Below, piece by piece: positions 23,908 through 35,240 of a stretch of DNA of 64,000 bases. The stretch's first letter is position 1, and every line of letters begins with the position of its first letter. Both the position numbers and the translations under genes were made by a program. The notes below the pieces were generated by a model, which ran no database searches, was not told the origin of the DNA, and saw only the letters and a list, made by a program, of their open reading frames with translations. The stretch is from Panax quinquefolius (Eukaryota; Streptophyta; Magnoliopsida; Apiales; Araliaceae), in contig CM035170.1 in NCBI GenBank assembly GCA_020205615.1, forward strand, positions 121,219,674 through 121,283,673. Direction: 5' to 3'.

Positions 23908-25045
23908 TGTAAGACCCGAATTTTTTTAAATAAAATGGAATTTCCTTTATTTATTATCTTGAAATAGTAAGGGTTGATTTGATTAATGTGGATAGTTAAG
24001 GGTTAAATATACATAAATATTTCAAAATAAGCAAGTGGTTATAAAATATTCATTTTATTAAAGGGAATATTCGTTTTTGGTCGTGGAATATTAAACTATC
24101 GGGAATATTCGTTTGGTCGTGGAATATTAGATCGCTTCGGGAATATTTAAATGACGCCAGTAGCGATCGTATGTGGGCCCCATAACGGAAAGCGATTGGA
24201 TGAGGAAACGACAAAGTTTGGGTGGTTATAAATACTTGGCGTAGTTATTGTTACCATTAAGACCGTTGGAATACCCGGTGGTTAAAATACAAAGAATACG
24301 CGTGGTTGCAAGCGAAAGAAAGACACCAGGTATTTACAAGATTATTGTTGAATTATTGATCCTTACGTAAGATGGCACTACTCAATAATTTTCACATGAG
24401 TTATCGCTCAATATTTTATTTTATTGATTCAATAATTGTTGCGTTGATATTTTATATTATTGTTGTTCAATAATTGTCATCGCATGATATTTCCCATTAT
24501 CGGATCAATAATTCATATTATTTGAATAATATTATTAGATAACATTATTGGCAATGTCTAGAAAGTTACGTCTAAGGAGAGGTTTGGTCACCTAATTGCG
24601 GCGCCAAGAAGAGAGATCCTTATGGAAAGCCCCCTAACTCCGGGAACGACTGGTCATTATAAATGTGATTACGTAATATTATTTGTGAATAATTAATTAT
24701 TGATTCATATGATAAGGAAATATTTATTTTATATGAATATAAATGATGGATTTATTTATGTGGTTATTAATGAAGGAATTAATGTTGAGGTGTTTTATCA
24801 AGTATTTTATCGGATTGGAGGTATTAAAAATTAAATCGGGGTTTTGAGATATATCATGGGGTTATAATTTTAATCCGACCGTTGGATTGTGGTAATTTTT
24901 GGGTATGTTATACATACATAAGTTGAGTATATGTCCACAAATTTTGAACCGTTAAAAATTCACGAATGATTTGTTATGAATTTTAAGAGGTGTCCGATTC
25001 TAAATCGGGGTTATAATTGATTTTGGTGGAAAATTCTAGAATTGA

Positions 25046-25056
25046 GTGGGCCCCAC
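25046..25056. promoter_or_regulatory. class I TCP consensus in the U3 region of LTR A
   Basis: GTGGGCCCCAC matches GTGGGNCCCAC exactly and sits about 120 bp upstream of the LTR TATA box. It is retained at 30805-30815 and 62417-62427. Confidence 0.45.
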
Positions 25057-25172
25057 TTGTGGTTGGTGAAGAAATGTGCTGAATTTTATTTCAAATGTGG
25101 TGGGTGGCAATAGTAGCAGTAAAGCCATCAGTAGTGTGGTCAAGTCGTCTGCTTTACGGGCTAACATTTTCC

Positions 25173-25180
25173 TATAAATA
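25173..25180 (+). promoter_or_regulatory. LTR TATA box
   Basis: TATAAATA within CCTATAAATAGAGGGC is conserved at 30927-30934, 35053-35060, 41025-41032, 44677-44684 and 62543-62550. It is the likely Pol II promoter core of this LTR family. Confidence 0.6.
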
Positions 25181-26585
25181 GAGGGCTAAGTTAGAATTGA
25201 AAATCACACCGTAAACAAAGTTTTCTCTTTCTCTCTCTATATTATTGAGCGTATTTTGTGAGTATTTAGATACTTTGAGAGTCATTGTTCAAGATAAGTT
25301 TCATTCAAAGATCATCTTCCGACCTTTCCTTCCGGCAAGCAATCGATTCTTTGAGGTAAGGGATGTTATTTTCTTCTCAAATGATATTAATTCTTCAATA
25401 TCATTATCTTTGAAATATTGGTTGGTACTTTTTATAAAATTTGGAACTTTTTCATGTCTGGGTTACTATTCATGAGTTACTTATTCACGAAGTTACTTAT
25501 TCATGAGTTATTATTCACGAGTTCTTATTCATTCACGAGTACTATTCATGAAGCGTGAAGATGTTTTTTTGTGGAATTTCTATCTTTGGGTGTTTGAGTT
25601 ACTTATTCACGATATCAAGACTATTCACGATATCTGACTATTCACGAATCAAGACTATTCAATAGAAAAATGAAAATTTTTTTTTCGTCTAAAATATCTA
25701 TTCGGATACTAGCTTTGATTGTATCCATGTTTTGATCATTCTTGAATTTTACACCACTATGATTATTTTTGAGGTATTATTCGACATGGATAAAACCAAG
25801 TATGAATCCTTAATCCTTAATCCTTGTCATTTTGTTTCAATTGGATTCGATTCTTTTAAAATATTTTTCATCATCCTCGGTCTTAAATGATGATATTATT
25901 GAATATCTTTGGCTTTTGTAGTGCAAAGATGAATGATTTTCGAAGAATATCTTTGGCCTTTAGTGCAAAAGATGAACAGTGTTGAGATGAATATGACCGA
26001 TTGATGAATATCTTTGGCCTGTAGTGCAAAGATGAATATTTGATTTGAGATGAATATTGATTGATGTTACTGAGGATAAAATATTGATGATGGACCGTTA
26101 AATTCATAGATTATAGTAGATTTCATTCTCTACGTAACTCTTCTATGAATTATTATTTCATGCGAATATTGATCGAAACTTGTTGTCTATTGTATTCTAT
26201 CGATTTTTTCCTCGTTGGAGACTAACGATAATTTGTTGTATATTATCTTAGTCATAACATTCTTTATTGGGCTAGTTGAGCTCACCCTTTTTTCTTGTTG
26301 TTCCATTTTTCTTCTCGGGAGGCGAGAATGTAGCGAGTACTTAGTGGGGTATGGAATGAAGGTTCTAGAGAGAGTTGTTTAGTAGTCCTCACCATTATTG
26401 TAAAATAATGTATCAATAAATGTGATGAGGATTTATTTGAGTATAAATATTGTCAGAAGATAATATTTGTATTTAAACTCACGCTTTTATTGTTGTGATA
26501 ATAAAGTTGTAGTTGTTTCGTACCATGTATTTGGCGACTCGAGAATGGGTTGGGTGGAATGGACCTATTTTGGGGTCGTCACGGT

Positions 26586-26596
26586 TGGTATCGAGC
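26586..26596 (+). promoter_or_regulatory. primer binding site, initiator-Met tRNA type
   Basis: TGGTATCGAGC lies 2 bp after the LTR end and matches the common plant iMet PBS TGGTATCAGAGC with one base missing. It recurs at 32613-32623 and as TGGTATCAAAGC at 37526-37537. Confidence 0.75.
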
Positions 26597-29500
26597 TTAG
26601 GGATATGATCTCTGGCGGAGATCGGGAATAGAACTAGGAAGGGAGAGACGAGTAAATCCTTTGCAAAGTGTGTCCTACCTAAGCTTATTTGTTAGTTGGT
26701 CAAGATATAGGGATATTATGTGATTGATTTCCTTAATTAACCCTTGTTTTATGATAAAGAATTGAGAATGTCGATCGAGAATATTAATAGTGGTGTAAAT
26801 GAGACCGTGGAGATGCCTCAGATACTTAACAACGAGGAGAGCGTGCAACAGTCGGCAATGTACCTCCGTGAATAACACCAACCGAAAGCGAGATGATGAA
26901 CGAGGGATGTTTAGAAGCTTTTTGCGGTTCATGCAAAATCGACGAGGAGACTCTTGTTCAAAATACAGGAGGAGATGATAAGATTTACGGTGGTCATGCC
27001 CAAGCAAAGCTAAAGAGTTGGGACCACCGAGAATTCTGGGAAAGCCAGATCCGATCATGGCGGAAACATGGGTCAAGCAAATTACCAAGATATTCGATGT
27101 CTTGGGATATACGGAGGAACGTAAAGTTCCATTCGCTACTTTTATGTTCCGTGGTGAAGGCAGACATTGGTGGGAATCACGAAGCACTCCATCCAAATGC
27201 GACTCAAGATGTCATGGGAGACGTTTGAAATTGATTCAATGACAAGTACTTCCTCGAAAGTATTCGTCTATATGAAGGAAGTGGAGTTTATTAAACTGGA
27301 GCGTAATAATACGATGGCAGATATCAAAGACGAGGCGAAGTTCATGAGTTATCCGTGTTGCACCTCATTTGGTGGAGAATGAGGAACGATGACGCGGATG
27401 TTTTCGAGAGGTTTGAAACCCAAGATACGCCAAGATCTCATTTCTCATAAATTTTTCTCTATTCGAGATGTTAAGCATGTGGCTCATTGTTAGAGCGAGA
27501 TAACGAGTACGTTCAACCGAGGGACCATAACGAGGATCATACCAAAGATAGCGATCATCGTAATAACGATAACCGGTGGAGAAAGAAGAATACGGACAAA
27601 GGCGGTAACCACTACGGTGGTAATCGTGGCCATGAAAAAAGAAGCGAAGCGAGTTGGGAGGAGATTTTAAAAGAGGAGATTCAACAACGACCATGTGAAG
27701 ACGTCGGCGCCAAAGGGCAAATCGGTTCCAAGGAGGAGAAAGACCATCGGTCAGACAAGTTACAAATGCGGAAAGAGGACATATCATCAAAGCGCCCACA
27801 ACAGCTTTAAGGTATGCTATAATTGTGGAAAAGAAGGACATATCGCTCGAGATTCAGACGATATCGAAACCTAGTGCAATGGGGCGTTGACTCAAAAGGA
27901 TGTCCCGGAAAAGTCAAAGTCAACGATTCTCGGAAGAGCGCTTTTGTCGCGATTTCATCCAAAATACGAGGAACCCGAACGAAGTTAAGACGGGTTAGTT
28001 AATTATAAATTTTGCGATGTTTATACCTTACTAGATATCCGGTTCTACCCATTCTTTTATCTCTCTTGCTTGCGCTCAACGCTTGAACTTGACTCACGGA
28101 GAAATTAGACTTTTGACCTATTTATGGAGACTCCGTTAGAGAAACTTTCATTACATCCGTTGTTTAAAAATCTTGTTTGATTCAAGTTGGCACCATTACC
28201 TTACCCGTTGACCTTATCTCTTTAAAGATACTTGCTTTTGGGGATTGATTGGTTAACTACTTATCACGCCAAAATTGATTGCTTTTGTAAGGTTGTTAGT
28301 TTTCATATTCCTAAGCAACCTATTATTGAACTCAAGCAAATCAAACCATTGTAGTCAAACATTTTCATATCAAGCCATGAAGTCATTCGTTTATTACGGA
28401 TGTCAAGTTTTCTTAGTCCATGTTATGGATTTGAATAAAGACACGCCGATTTGAATAATATTCTTGTTGTTGTTGATTTTCCCGACGTATTTCAAGAATT
28501 TATTGGCTTACTCCCAAAGATCGATATTAAATTTTGTATCGACTTTGAACCCTAAGACAAAACTCATTTCTAAAATCTCATATCGAATGGCTCTATTGAA
28601 CTTCGGAGTTAAAAATTTAACTATAGAATTTGGTACCGAGCCTTTATCTTGTGACTTCCTTTGTGGAATTCACCTGCCGCACTCTCCGTAGGGACGCCAT
28701 ATTCGATGCGATAGTAAATCGATAGGTGTCATTGTGACGTCTTATCCAAGATTGGGATATGAGTCACGGTTGAGAGCAACCTAAGTCAAGAATCGAAATA
28801 CGTAGCTTTCAGGCTTAGTTGGTTATTATCGGAGATTCGTGGAAGGATTTTCTTGAATCGCTATTCCGTTAACTTAGCCGACTCAAAAAAGATACAAAAT
28901 TGTATGGAGCGAGGAATGCGAGAAGATTTTCCAAGAGCTCAAGAGGCGACTCATTTCTAAGCACATATTCTAACCATGCCATCCTAGAAAGTTTAACGTG
29001 GTAGCCGACGTGTTGAGTAGAAGATCGATATAAAAGACGAAAGTACGATATTGTCAAAGACTAATTTCAGTATAATTTACAAATAATAGAGATGGAGATG
29101 AAAACTCTAGGTACCCACGTGATGATATACGAGTATAATCGACTTTAATTCAGTAAAAGTTAAAGTCGCTTCAAGCTACACAACCGGAATGATGAATTTG
29201 AAGAAGGAGGCAAGAGGTTATTATTTTAAAAGCGAGAATCGGTGAGGTGAGGAAAGCTCAAACCTTCGATTTATTAATCCATTTGAAATTCTCGATCGAA
29301 TAGAACCGTGGCCTATAGACTCGCTTTTACCACCAAGTATGACGCGTGTTCATAACGTTTTTCACGATCGATGTTACGTAAATATGTGGACGACCGAAAC
29401 ACGTCATCGAGTTAGAACCGGACGAGATAGCAAGAAGACTTAACGTCACGAGGAGGTACTGTCAAGATTTTGTAGAGGAAAGAACATGACTCCTATGTAC

Positions 29501-29646
29501 CGAGGTTATACCATAAGTTAAAGTTTTGTGGAGAAACCATGTTATTGAGGAAATGACACGGGAGTTGGAAACGAAAATGAAAGCGAGGTATCTTTACCTT
29601 TTCAAAACACTGTAGACGCACGCCAATTTCGAGGACGAAATTTCAT

Positions 29647-29656
29647 AAGGAGGGAG
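29647..29656 (+). promoter_or_regulatory. polypurine tract of element A
   Basis: AAGGAGGGAG lies directly before the 3' LTR start TGTAAGACC and would prime plus-strand synthesis. Matching tracts: 33715-33726, 37857-37867 and 40068-40078. Confidence 0.75.
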
Positions 29657-29657
29657 T

Positions 29658-32324
29658 TGTAAGACCTCAAATTTTTTTAAATAAAAAGGAATTTCCTTTA
29701 TTTATTATCTTGAAATAGTAAGGGTTGATTTGATTAATGTGGATAGTTAAGGGTTAAATACGCAAATATTTCAAAATAAGCAAAGTGGTTATAAAATATT
29801 CATTTTTTGTGGGGAATATTCGTTTGGTCGTGGAATATTCATGCTTTGGGAATATTCGTTTGGTCGTGGAATATTCGCATCTTTGTCGGGAATATTAAAT
29901 GACGATTGACTAAATGACCCATGTGGGCCCCATAACTGGAAAAGCGATTGGATGAGGAAAACGACAAAGTTTGGGTGGTTATAAATAACTGGCGTAGTTG
30001 TTACCATTAAGACCGTTGGAATACCCTTTGGTTAAAATAAAGAATATGTCTGGCGTGGTTGCACAAGTTAGACACCAGTATTATTGCAGTGATTGTTGAA
30101 TTAATGATCCTTACGTAAGATGGCACTACTCAATAATTTTCACAGTGAGTTCTTGCTCAATATTTTATTTTATTGATTCAATAATTCTTTGCGTTGATAT
30201 TTTATATTATTGTTGTTCATTAATTGTCATCGCACAAGATTTCCCATTATCGGATCAATAATTCATATTATTTGAATAATATTATTAGATAACATTATTG
30301 GCAATGTCTAGAAAGTTACATCTAAGGAGAGGTTTGGTCACCTAATCAATTGCGGCGCAAGAAGGAGAGATCCTTATTCGAAAGCCCCCCTTTCCTAGAA
30401 TGTACTGGTCATGTATAAATGTGATTCTCGTAATATTATTTGTGAATAATTAATTATTGATTCATATGATAAGGAAATATTTATTTTATATGAATATAAA
30501 TGATGGATTTATTTATGTGGTTATTAATGAAGGAATTAATGTTGAGGTGTTTTATCAAGATTTTATCGGATTCGAGGTATTAAAAATTAAATCGTGGGGT
30601 TTTGAGATATATTAAGGGGTTATAATTTTTAATCCGACCGTTGGATTGTGGTAATTTTTGGGTATGTTATACATACATAAGTTGAGTATATGTCCACAAA
30701 TTTTGAACCGTTAAAAATTCACGAATGATTTGTTATGAATTTTAAGAGGTGTCCGATCTTAAATCGAGGTTATAATTGATTTTGGTGGAAAATTCTAGAA
30801 TTGAGTGGGCCCCACTTGTGGTTGGTGAAGAAATGTGCTGAATTTTATTTCAAATGTGGTGGGTGGCAAAGTAAGGTAAAGCCATCGTGTAGCAGTCAAG
30901 TCCGCTTTCTACGGCTAACATTTTCCTATAAATAAAGGCTAAGTTTAATTGAAAATCACACCGTAAACAAAGTTTTCTCTCTTCTCTCTATATTATTGAG
31001 CGATTTTGTGAGTATTTAGATACTTTGAGAGTTCTTTATTCAAGATAAGTTTCATTCAAAGATCACTTCCGAACCTTTCCTTCCAAGCATCGATTCTTTG
31101 AGGTAAGGGATGTTATTTTCTTCTCAAATGATATTAATTCTTCAATATCATTATCTTTGAAATATTAGTTGGTACTTTTTATAAAATTTGGAACTTTTTC
31201 ATGTCGGGGTTACTTATTCATGAGTTACTATTCACGAAGTTACTATTCATGAGTTATTATTCACGAGTTACTATTCACGAGTAGTACTATTCATGAAGCG
31301 TGAAGATGTTTTTTGTGGAATTTCTATCTTTGGGTGTTTGAGTTCTTATTCACGATACTCAAGACTATTCACGATATCTGAGACTATTCACTTAAATCAA
31401 GACTATTCAATCGAAAAATGAAAATTTTTCTTTTCGTCTAAAATATCTATTCGGATACTAGCTTTGATTGTATCCATGTTTTGATCATTCTTGAATTTTA
31501 CACCACTATGATTATTTTTGAGGTATTATCGACATGGATAAAACCAAGTATGAATCCTTAATCCTTAATCCTTGTCATTTTGTTTCACCGGATTCGTTCT
31601 TTAAAAATATTTTTCATCATCCTCGTCTTAAATGATGATATTATTGAATATCTTTGGCTGTAGTGCAAAGATGAATGATTTCGAAGAATATCTTTGGCCT
31701 TTAGTGCAAAGATGAACAAAGTGTTGAGATGAACATGATCGATTGATGAATATCTTTGGCCTATAGTGCAAAGATGAATATTTGATTTGAGATGAATATT
31801 GATTGATGTTCTGAGGATAAAATATTGATTATGGATCGTTAAATTCATAGATTATAGTAGATTTCATTCTACGTAACTCTTCTATGAATTATTATTTCGG
31901 GCCATGAATATTGATCCGAAACTTGTTGCCTATTGTATTCTATCGATTTTTCCTCGTTGGAGACTAACGATAATTTGTTGTATATTATCTTAGTCATAAC
32001 ATTCTTCTTGGGCTAGTTGAGCTCACCCTTTTCCTTGTTGTTCCATTTTTCTTCTCGGGAGGCGAGAATGTAGCGTAAGTCTTAGTCGGGTATGGAATGA
32101 AGGTTCTAGAGAGAGTTGTTTAGTAGTCCTCACCATTATTGTAAAATAATGTATTAATAAATGTGATGAGGATTTATTTGAGTATAAATATTGTCTAGAA
32201 GATAATATTTGTATTTAAACTCACGATTTTATTGTTGTGATAATAAAGTTGTAGTTGTTTCGCACCATGTATTTGGCGACTCAGAATGGGTTGGGTGGAA
32301 TGGACCTATTTTGGGGTCGTCACA
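29658..32324 (+). mobile_element. 3' LTR of element A
   Basis: It is 2.67 kb, starts TGTAAGACCT and ends GTCACA. It is closely similar to 23908-26583 by eye, but with many small indels. It keeps GTGGGCCCCAC (30805-30815), TATAAATA (30927-30934), GAG|GTAAGG (31103) and three hairpin units (31640-31780). Confidence 0.85.
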
Positions 32325-32610
32325 CACGGCCTCCCATGCATCTGAAGGTTTTCTTGAGCACTTCCCAAAGATTCTAATTTCTTAGCAGCTTTTTGACTAT
32401 ACCTTTATGTAAGATGTCATTATGAGGTCTTTGTCCACGGTTGGGACATGAGTCACGATTGATATATATTTGTATCCAAACTCACAAAGATATGTGTTGT
32501 TGTATTTTGCACTACAATTGTTGTAATAAAGTTGTAGTTATTTTCGTACCATGTATTTGGCGACTCGTGAATGGGTTGGATGGAATGGACCCATTTTGGG
32601 GTAAATCACG
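32325..32610 (+). mobile_element. end of the E-type LTR interrupted by element A
   Basis: CACGGCCTCCCATG continues the sequence broken at 23907. The uninterrupted counterpart is at about 46640-46929. It ends GGGGTAAATCACG, followed by a PBS (32613-32623). Confidence 0.7.
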
Positions 32611-33727
32611 GTTGGTATCGAGCTTAGGGATATGATCTCCGGCGGAGATCGGGATTAGAACTAGGAGGGAGAGATGAGTAAATCCTTCATTAAAGTGGTG
32701 TCCTACCTAAGCTTAATTGTTGGTCATTCATAATATCTGATATTATGTGATATGTTAATTTGCTTAATTAACCTTTGTTTTATGGCAAGATTTGAGAATG
32801 GCGGTGAGAATGCTAACAATGGAGTAAATGAGACCGTGGGGATACCTCTAATCACTAACCATGATAATGTGATGTCGAGACGAAGAAGGAATTATAGATA
32901 TCCATGTGGTGAGTGAAGAATTGATAGTTGCACCCTTAGATAGTCGCAGAGGTAACAGCTGAGAGTGAGGAAGAAGAGGAAGAAGAGGTACCTGAGGAGA
33001 GTTTATTAGAGGTATATATATGATCAAAATGTAGAATTTCAAAATCGTATTCATGAGTTAGAAGAGCGAAAGTCAAGAACGATTATGTGATGGTCGTGGA
33101 GCAAAAGGATGCAACAATTCAAGCTTCAGGTTACCCGATATGTGATGCTTGAATGTAAGCATTCTTTGTGAGTATAAGATGGTAACGATGGAAATGAAGT
33201 GAAAGAAAAAAAAACTGAACGAGTGAGAATAAGTGATGCAAGGGCAAAAGCCGCACGACACGTGGATATTATGGAAAGAGATGTCCGATCTAAGAAGACT
33301 AAAATAGATGATATGAATTTCTCTTTTTGGAAAGCAATTGGGAGAACCCAACATCGAGTTTTGAATTAACATGTACAAAGCGGTCAACCTGAATTCGATA
33401 TGGATCGAAGATTGATGATTCAGATCATGAATCAGGAGTACGGCAAGGCAGTTGAGGGAGGAATATGCCCTATAGAAAAGTATATTCCAACGATAGTGAT
33501 GACGCCAAATGCTACCCAGCATAAGTCAAAGCCGAGTAGTTCGAGGATACGGTTGTCATGACTTCCCAACAAGTGAGGAACCCAAATGAAGTTATCACGG
33601 AGATGAAAGAATGGAGAAATCATGATGACCGGAGAGATAGAATCCGAAATGAAAACAAGGTATTCTCAACTCTTCGAAATACTAGGTACGTAAATTTCAG
33701 GGACGAAATTTCATAAGGAGGGGAGAT
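32611..33727 (+). pseudogene. short decayed interior of the E-type element
   Basis: It begins with PBS TGGTATCGAGC and closes with polypurine tract AAGGAGGGGAGA (33715-33726). About 1.1 kb lies between. The start resembles the 5' part of element A's gag region; the rest is unrecognised, with frames broken. This is a deleted or non-autonomous interior. Confidence 0.6.
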
Positions 33728-35240
33728 TGTAAGACCCCGAATTTTATGAAATAAAAGTATTCAATTTTTCTTATAATTACTATTCAAGAAATGGTTAAAT
33801 TGATAAAAGGTTAAAGTTAAGGGTGATATATTTTTTTTCAAAAAATAAGTGGTTATAAAATATTCATTGTTGTCGGGAATATTCGTTTGGTGGTGGAATA
33901 TTCTTTATGTCTGGGAATATTCATATGACGACGCATGACCATTTATGGGCCCTATAATGTAATAACCGCTTAATGGATGAAGAAAAGCGATAAAAGGGAG
34001 TTTTTATAAATAACAACAGTAGTTATTACTCGTTAACATCATTGGAAATTCGATGGGTAAAGTAAAATAATACGCGTTGTTGCACAGAATGGCATGCAGT
34101 ATTATTACAAGATTTTTGAATTATTGATTCTTACGTAAGAAGACACTACTCAATAATTGTTACGATGAATTATCGTTCAATATTTTATTTTATTGATTCA
34201 ATAATTCTTTGCGTTGATATTTTACAATCGTATTTTCCATTATCGAAGCAATAATTCATATTATCGAATAATATTATTAGATAACATTATTGGCAATGTC
34301 TAGAAAGTTACATCTAAGGAGAGGTTTGGTCACCTAATCAAGGCTACCAAAGAAAAGAGAAATTTTTATTGGAAAGCCCCCTCTTCTTCGAACCGCCCTA
34401 TTGTCAAGATTGTGATTTCGTAATATTATTTATGAATAATTAATTATTGATTTATATGATGAGGAAAATATTGATTTTATGTGGATATAGATGGAGAAAA
34501 TTTTTAAAGTGACAATAATTTAAAATTGATATTTTATCTTTTTCGATAAAATAATTTATTATTATATTATTATAATATAATAATAATGATATTTTACAAT
34601 GAATGAATGTGATATATGAGTATATGAGGAGGAAGAATATTTTTGTTTCATTAAATGATTAACACATGTTTTGTGTGTTTGGACCCCATTTCTTGACCGA
34701 AATTTGATTATGCTTTGTAAAATCGCTTGGTTTATGGATTTCGGTTAATTTCTGTTTGAAATTTGGAAAAACTTTCTTCTGCAAAGTTGTAGAGAATTGA
34801 ATTACCGATAAAAAAAATGCAAAATTTAAATTTTCTGATAAAAGGGCTATTTATTATAAATTATTGAAGTTTCAGATTAATTAATTATTATTATTTGGAG
34901 TTATAAATAAATTAATTGAGAAAAACGTTTTTTTGATGGTTTTGGTTGTTGGAATGTGCTGAAATTAGTTATCAAGAGGTTGGCGTGAAAATTTTATAAT
35001 AATAATAATATTTTATTAAATTTTACTTTTTTGGTGTTCTAAAGCATTTTCCTATAAATAGGTGCTTAGTTAGAATTGAAAATCACACCGTAAACCCAAG
35101 TTTTCTTTATATATTATCGAGTGTGTTCTTGTGAGTATTTTGATATCTTCGAGTGTTGCTATACTTAAGCAAGTTCGCTCAAATCGTTATTCCAATCAAG
35201 ATCGCTTCTTTTGAGGTAAGGGATAGTAAGGGATAGTAAG
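33728..35240 (+). mobile_element. 5' part of an E-type LTR (3' LTR of the E element)
   Basis: It starts TGTAAGACCCCGAATTTTAT right after the polypurine tract, carries TATAAATA (35053-35060) and GAG|GTAAGG (35216), and is cut at GTAAG (35236-35240) by the nested composite element. It continues at 42628. Confidence 0.7.

Larger units (their letters stand above)
23908..26583 (+). mobile_element. 5' LTR of element A
   Basis: It starts TGTAAGACCC, ends GGGGTCGTCACG, and is 2.68 kb. A PBS follows immediately. Inside are GTGGGCCCCAC (25046-25056), a TATA box TATAAATA (25173-25180), a splice-donor-like GAG|GTAAGG (25356), TTACTATTCA-type repeats (25440-25560) and hairpin units (25903-26040). The flanking CGTGG (23903-23907) faces CACGG (32325-32329), a probably decayed 5-bp target duplication. 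Confidence 0.85.
26584..29657 (+). pseudogene. broken gag-pol region of Ty3/gypsy element A
   Basis: The interior is only 3.07 kb and has many stops and frame changes. Recognisable pieces in order: a gag segment at about 26885-27240 (GEGRHWWES motif); a zinc-knuckle-like segment at 27815-27856 (CX2CX4H with the last Cys replaced by Ser); a decayed aspartic-protease active-site region at about 28026-28100; an RNase H end with a VADVLSRR-like motif (about 28988-29023); and the integrase C-terminal region at about 29310-29570. Integrase next to the 3' LTR gives the Ty3/gypsy order. Most of the RT core is not recognisable, so the copy cannot be autonomous. Confidence 0.75.
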
